The notes below the pieces were generated by a model. The model worked only from the letters and a program-made list of their open reading frames with translations. It was not told where the DNA came from and did not search any database. From assembly GCA_027487195.1 (NCBI GenBank), contig JAIYEB010000324.1, positions 1 through 10,778 of the forward strand: a stretch of 10,778 bases of DNA, in the 5' to 3' direction. Position numbers and translations under genes: made by a program. The stretch is from Hyphomicrobiales bacterium (lineage in GTDB: Bacteria > Pseudomonadota > Alphaproteobacteria > Rhizobiales > UBA4765). This document shows positions 6,978 to 10,778 of this stretch, in pieces (position 1 is the stretch's first letter; every line of letters starts with the position of its first letter).

Positions 6978-7897
6978 GTCGCCACCCGTGCGGGATTGCG
7001 CTGGGTATGGCGCAGGTAAACCGCCGTCACGAGCGCTGAGACAACGAACATCAGCACGGCGAGAGCCGAGCCATATCCGATATCGAGGAAGTCGATGGTG
7101 TTCTTGTGAATATACATGGCGAGCGTCTCGGTCGCGTCGCCAGGCCCGCCATTGGTCATGGCGTAGGGAATATCGAAGGTCTGGATGGCGGTGATCGTGC
7201 GGAAAATCAGCGCAACGACAATGGCAGGTCGCAGCATGGGCAGGGTGATTTCCCAGAACTGCTGCCAGCTTGATGCACCATCGACCTCAGCTGCCTCATA
7301 CAGCGACTTCGGGATGGTCTGAAGGCCCGCAAGCAACACCAGCGCCACGAAGCTCGATGTCTTCCAGATGATCGCAACGAAGATGCCGATCATCGCGAGC
7401 GTCGGGTCCGACAGCCACGTCAGCGGCTGCCCCCCGAACATCTTGATGACGGCATTCACAAGGCCGACATTGTACTCGAAAAACCAGCGGAAGATCAGGC
7501 CGGCAAACACAAGCGGCAACGCCCAAGGCAGCAACAACCCGAGCCGAACCGGCCATTTCACTGTGAACGGCTTGTTGGCAAGAAGGGCCAGGCCAAGACC
7601 GACGATCACAGCGCCGGGAACAGTGACGATGATGAAGATCAGCGTGTTCAGCGTGGCGTGCCAGAAGCGCGGATCGCCGAGTGCCTTGGTGTAATTGTCG
7701 AAGCCGATGAATGGGGTCCCCATCCACGGCATGGTCAGCTGATTGAACCGGAAGGATTGGTTGATCAACTCGACGACGGGATAAAGCACCACGCCAACGA
7801 GCAGAAGGAAAGCCGGCGCGAGCAACGCCCATCCAAGGCGTTGCTCGGCCCTCTCAAGCTTTGTCAGACGGTGACGGACAACGGGGGTGGCAGACAT
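6974..7897 (-). CDS. Carbohydrate ABC transporter permease, MalF type
   Basis: A 307-residue partner permease (MalF/UgpA-like). After a cytoplasmic N-terminus, membrane segments are visible at about 22-42, 82-107, 117-140, 168-190, 222-240 and 275-296. The coupling motif is EAAEVDGASSWQQFWEITLP (201-220), with the conserved Gly and the ending LP. TNGGPGDATETLAMYIH (248-264) is a hallmark of MalF-type sugar permeases. It lacks the large extra periplasmic loop of E. coli MalF, as is usual for alphaproteobacterial homologues. The start is well supported by a GGAGGAGG ribosome binding site (7907-7914) 9 bp upstream. It follows the binding-protein gene by 39 bp and overlaps the MalG-type gene by 4 bp. 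Confidence 0.93.
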   Translation of the reverse strand: MSATPVVRHRLTKLERAEQRLGWALLAPAFLLLVGVVLYPVVELINQSFRFNQLTMPWMGTPFIGFDNYTKALGDPRFWHATLNTLIFIIVTVPGAVIVGLGLALLANKPFTVKWPVRLGLLLPWALPLVFAGLIFRWFFEYNVGLVNAVIKMFGGQPLTWLSDPTLAMIGIFVAIIWKTSSFVALVLLAGLQTIPKSLYEAAEVDGASSWQQFWEITLPMLRPAIVVALIFRTITAIQTFDIPYAMTNGGPGDATETLAMYIHKNTIDFLDIGYGSALAVLMFVVSALVTAVYLRHTQRNPARVAT

Positions 7898-7936
7898 GAC
7901 TGTGATCCTCCTCCGTGTCCGTCTTTTGCCAAAGGC

Positions 7937-9217
7937 CTAGCGAATGGCCATCAGCGGGGTGAGCCGTGTTGTCATGTCCTGCAGCGCCTGATCCGCAGTG
8001 CGGGTGCCGGCGAGGAAGGCGTTCATGTTGGTGCGGATGATTTCCGACACCTGCGGGTAGGCCGGCGTCACCGGACGTGAACGGGCGGTCTGAACAACCG
8101 GCAGGGCCTGGGCAAACCAGGGGTTTGCACGAAGGACGTCCGGGTCGGTGTAGACTTCGGCGAAGACCGGCATGTGCGAGGCCAGAATGGCCTGCATTTT
8201 CGACACTTCCGGCGAGGACAGGAAGCGGATCAGGTTGTAGGCGGCCTGCTTGTTGCGTGAGAAGGCGGTAATGGCGAGCTGCCAGCCACCGATGCAGGTC
8301 GCGGCGGAGTCAGGCGTGAAGCCTGGGAGCGGGATCACACCCACACGATCCCTGACCTGGCTGTCGGCATCGCCCTGGAAGCGCTGCCAGTTAAACGCCC
8401 AGTTCATGTTGAACACAGCGTTCCCGGCCTGGAAGTTCTGGCGGGCGCGGTCGGTCACGATCTCGGCAATGTTTGGAGGCGTCACGTTCTCTGCGCGCAT
8501 CTGGGCCCAGAGGTCGAACGGACGGCGGGCAGCCGGCGTGTTGAGCTGGAGCTGGCCCTGCGCATTGGTCAGGTTTCCGCCAGCACCCCACATCGGCACC
8601 ATGTATGTGCAGACCGTGCCTTCAATCGGAGCGCCTGCGGTCAGGAAGCCGGCGAGATTGGGATTGTTCTCGCGCTGCATCACGGTCTTGGCGGCTTCAC
8701 GCAGTTGGTCCCATGTGCGCGGCGGCTGAATGCCGTGCTTTTCCAGGAGATCCCGGCGGAAGAAGAGGAACTGCGCATCGGCGAAGTATGGCAGCGCGAT
8801 AACGCGGCCATTGACGATGTTGGCTTCGCGATAGGCCGGCAGATAGCGCGCCATGACAGCGTCACGCTCGGCGCCGAGGAAGGCGTCAAGCGGCTCGGCC
8901 CACTGCGCCGCAGCATACTGCGCGGGCCGGATCACGTCGATCAACACGACATCAAGGGTGGGATCGCGTGAGGCGAGCACCGTGTTGAGATACTGCTGCT
9001 GCTGCTCTGACGTGGCACCGCCAACTTCCACATCAACGCGCACACCGGGGTTGCGCTGCATGTAGACATCAAGAATCTGGCGCATGACATCGGGGCGCTG
9101 CTGGCCGCCGGTGAAGATGCGTAGCGTTGTCGTTGGTGCCTGGGCTTCTGCCTCGCCGGCGAATCCAGCTGCCAGCGCCAGCGCAAGGCTAGCTGCGGTA
9201 AAGAAACGGCGGTTCAT
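7937..9217 (-). CDS. Extracellular solute-binding protein family 1, sugar type
   Basis: A 426-residue periplasmic substrate-binding protein of family 1 (MalE-like). The signal peptide MNRRFFTAASLALALAAGFA ends near residue 25 (EAEA, then QA). The mature protein opens with a TTTLRIFTGG strand; LDVVLIDVIRPAQYAA, then VNGRVIALPYFADAQFLFFRRDLLEKHGI and RTWDQLREAA, are standard for this fold. The IDVI.PAQYA stretch recalls trehalose/maltose-type binding proteins (ThuE-like), which hints at a disaccharide, but the ligand is not proven. Two cysteines (in GTVCTYM and AATCIGG) might form a disulfide. A GGGAG ribosome binding site precedes the ATG at 9217. The gene sits between the ATPase and the permeases of the same importer. 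Confidence 0.92.
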   Translation of the reverse strand: MNRRFFTAASLALALAAGFAGEAEAQAPTTTLRIFTGGQQRPDVMRQILDVYMQRNPGVRVDVEVGGATSEQQQQYLNTVLASRDPTLDVVLIDVIRPAQYAAAQWAEPLDAFLGAERDAVMARYLPAYREANIVNGRVIALPYFADAQFLFFRRDLLEKHGIQPPRTWDQLREAAKTVMQRENNPNLAGFLTAGAPIEGTVCTYMVPMWGAGGNLTNAQGQLQLNTPAARRPFDLWAQMRAENVTPPNIAEIVTDRARQNFQAGNAVFNMNWAFNWQRFQGDADSQVRDRVGVIPLPGFTPDSAATCIGGWQLAITAFSRNKQAAYNLIRFLSSPEVSKMQAILASHMPVFAEVYTDPDVLRANPWFAQALPVVQTARSRPVTPAYPQVSEIIRTNMNAFLAGTRTADQALQDMTTRLTPLMAIR

Positions 9218-9271
9218 CTCGATCTCCCTTGGGGTGAAGGGCCATTCGGCCTCTTGCGGTCTTTGGTGACT

Positions 9272-10375
<1,104 letters not shown>

Positions 10376-10380
10376 GCGAA

Positions 10381-10387
10381 ACCTCCC
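10381..10387 (-). promoter_or_regulatory. Ribosome binding site deciding the GTG start of the ATPase gene
   Basis: GGGAGGT on the minus strand is an almost ideal Shine-Dalgarno sequence with 6 nt between its GGAGG core and the GTG codon at 10373-10375. It is the main reason to reject the upstream start at 10483. Confidence 0.8.
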
Positions 10388-10392
10388 GGACT

Positions 10393-10418
10393 GACTGAAT
10401 GCGATCACCGCTTCAGTC
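10393..10418 (-). other. Leader hairpin directly upstream of the ATPase ribosome binding site
   Basis: In the minus-strand transcript GACTGAAGCG (10418-10409) pairs with CGC and TTCAGTC (10403-10401 and 10399-10393) around a GTGAT loop, with one unpaired A (position 10400). This gives a 10-bp stem that ends about 5 nt before the GGGAGG. It shares bases 10415-10418 with the neighbouring inverted repeat, so both RNA structures cannot form together. It could protect the mRNA 5' end or affect translation; that is inference. Confidence 0.4.
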
Positions 10419-10437
10419 TTATGTCTTTTATAAGACT
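10415..10437. promoter_or_regulatory. Inverted repeat, candidate repressor operator of the ABC operon
   Basis: AGTCTTAT (10415-10422) and ATAAGACT (10430-10437) are perfect 8-bp arms around a 7-bp spacer. An inner pair, GTCTT (10423-10427) with AAGAC (10432-10436), gives a third half-site copy in direct orientation. The element lies 40-62 bp upstream of the ATPase start and at the transcription start predicted from the neighbouring promoter, a classic place for a repressor. The regulator family cannot be named with confidence; GntR and LacI types are both common for sugar operons. Confidence 0.42.
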
Positions 10438-10438
10438 C

Positions 10439-10467
10439 AGGATGACCGGACTCCGCCGCCGGGTCAA
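10439..10467 (-). promoter_or_regulatory. Candidate promoter of the sugar ABC operon
   Basis: On the minus strand TTGACC (10467-10462) is a good -35 element and CATCCT (10444-10439) lies at the correct 17-bp spacing, but the -10 is a weak match. Alphaproteobacterial promoters often rely on the -35 TTGAC, which keeps this plausible. Transcription would start near 10432, inside the inverted repeat. Confidence 0.35.
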
Positions 10468-10592
10468 GAGCGTTTGAGATCAAGGACCAGGGCTGCGTGA
10501 GGACACAGGCTGCAATCTTGGAAAATCAACGCTATGATATTGTTCTAAATATACTTTCTCCCAAAAGCCTGAGCGAGCCAAGCCGATGGACG

Positions 10593-10778
10593 TCAGCGGG
10601 CGCAAGCCTGTTCCTGGAGGAGTTCGAGGGACGACAGCGTGCCGCGAATGGCGAACTCACCATAGTCGAGCAACATCGAGCGGGTGATACCGACCTCGAA
10701 AAGCTCGATATGCATTTCGTAAAGCGGGAGCGCCTCACCGCCGGTCTGCTTCTCGAAATAGCTGAGCGCAACGGGAAC
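10593..10778 (-). CDS. EipB-like (DUF1849) cell-envelope protein, C-terminal fragment
   Basis: An open minus-strand frame enters from the right edge and ends at a TGA (10595-10593), giving the last 61 residues of a larger protein. It has no start inside the window. The fragment begins VPVALSYFEK, continues through LPLYEMHIELFEVGITRSML and DYGEFAIRGTLSSLELL, and ends QEQACAR. Alternating beta-strand patterns with Y-E-[FL]-x-E-L-[FY]-E-x-G-[IV], then DYG.F...G.L, and a cysteine near the end fit the C-terminus of DUF1849/EipB proteins. These are periplasmic beta-spiral proteins, essential for envelope integrity in Brucella, with a conserved disulfide that uses a C-terminal cysteine. The coding frame is convincing; the family call is by recall of the pattern. 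The gene is upstream of, and on the same strand as, the ABC operon, with 217 bp between. Confidence 0.68.
   Translation of the reverse strand, partial: VPVALSYFEKQTGGEALPLYEMHIELFEVGITRSMLLDYGEFAIRGTLSSLELLQEQACAR

Noticed and set aside
6420..7019. A 199-codon plus-strand frame rich in Arg, Gln, Glu and Asp opposite the MalG-type permease.
   Set aside because: The charged composition is the usual antisense image of hydrophobic membrane-protein codons; the permease itself is certain.
8990..9006. Short CTG trinucleotide run, possible microsatellite.
   Set aside because: It has only about four to five repeats and encodes a QQQQ stretch within the binding protein; nothing suggests phase variation.
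9230..9260. GGCC-GAAT-GGCC hairpin between the ATPase and binding-protein genes.
   Set aside because: The stem is only 4 bp with mismatches outside it and no T-run, too weak to call an attenuator or terminator.
10532..10771. A 79-codon minus-strand frame at the right edge.
   Set aside because: It is Ser/Arg-rich shadow sequence in another frame of the EipB-like fragment, which has a far more protein-like composition.

Overview
The window reads as ordinary chromosomal DNA of an alphaproteobacterium, probably of the Hyphomicrobiales (Rhizobiales) or a near relative. This rests on GC-rich codon use, an hpf-ptsN pair, a DUF1036 protein, a DUF1849/EipB-like envelope protein and alphaproteobacterial-style sugar ABC genes. 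The lineage is inferred from gene content, not from a marker gene. I see no tRNA, rRNA, insertion sequence, CRISPR array, phage gene or attachment site.

Left part (1-2511). A type-2 (MOFRL) glycerate kinase runs in from the left edge and is followed 9 bp later by a small secreted four-cysteine DUF1036 protein. These converge on a minus-strand pair, an exported TPR protein and then a membrane-anchored alpha/beta hydrolase. The 3' ends of the DUF1036 and hydrolase genes overlap by 53 bp.

Middle (2512-6101, plus strand). A class A penicillin-binding protein of PBP1A type, with both glycosyltransferase and transpeptidase motifs intact, is divergent from the TPR gene. A 192-bp leader region follows, with a short inverted repeat and possible alternative structures. 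Then come the long-form ribosome hibernation factor hpf and ptsN (EIIA-Ntr). The rpoN gene that often precedes hpf-ptsN in proteobacteria is not next to them here. A short hairpin at 6120-6140 separates ptsN from the convergent operon.

Right part (6144-10375, minus strand). A complete carbohydrate ABC importer is transcribed in the order ATPase (UgpC/MalK type), substrate-binding protein, MalF-type permease, MalG-type permease. The ATPase probably starts at a GTG with a very good ribosome binding site, not at a farther upstream codon. Its upstream region holds a candidate promoter, an 8-bp-arm inverted repeat at the expected transcription start, and a hairpin just before the ribosome binding site. 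No dedicated regulator lies in the window.

Right edge (10593-10778, minus strand). The last 61 codons of a gene that enters from the right resemble the C-terminus of EipB/DUF1849 periplasmic proteins. This gene has no start codon in the window and is easily missed.

I found no convincing new multi-gene system. The points most worth a second look are the two leader regions (before hpf and before the ABC operon), the EipB-like fragment and the coding overlap at 860-912.
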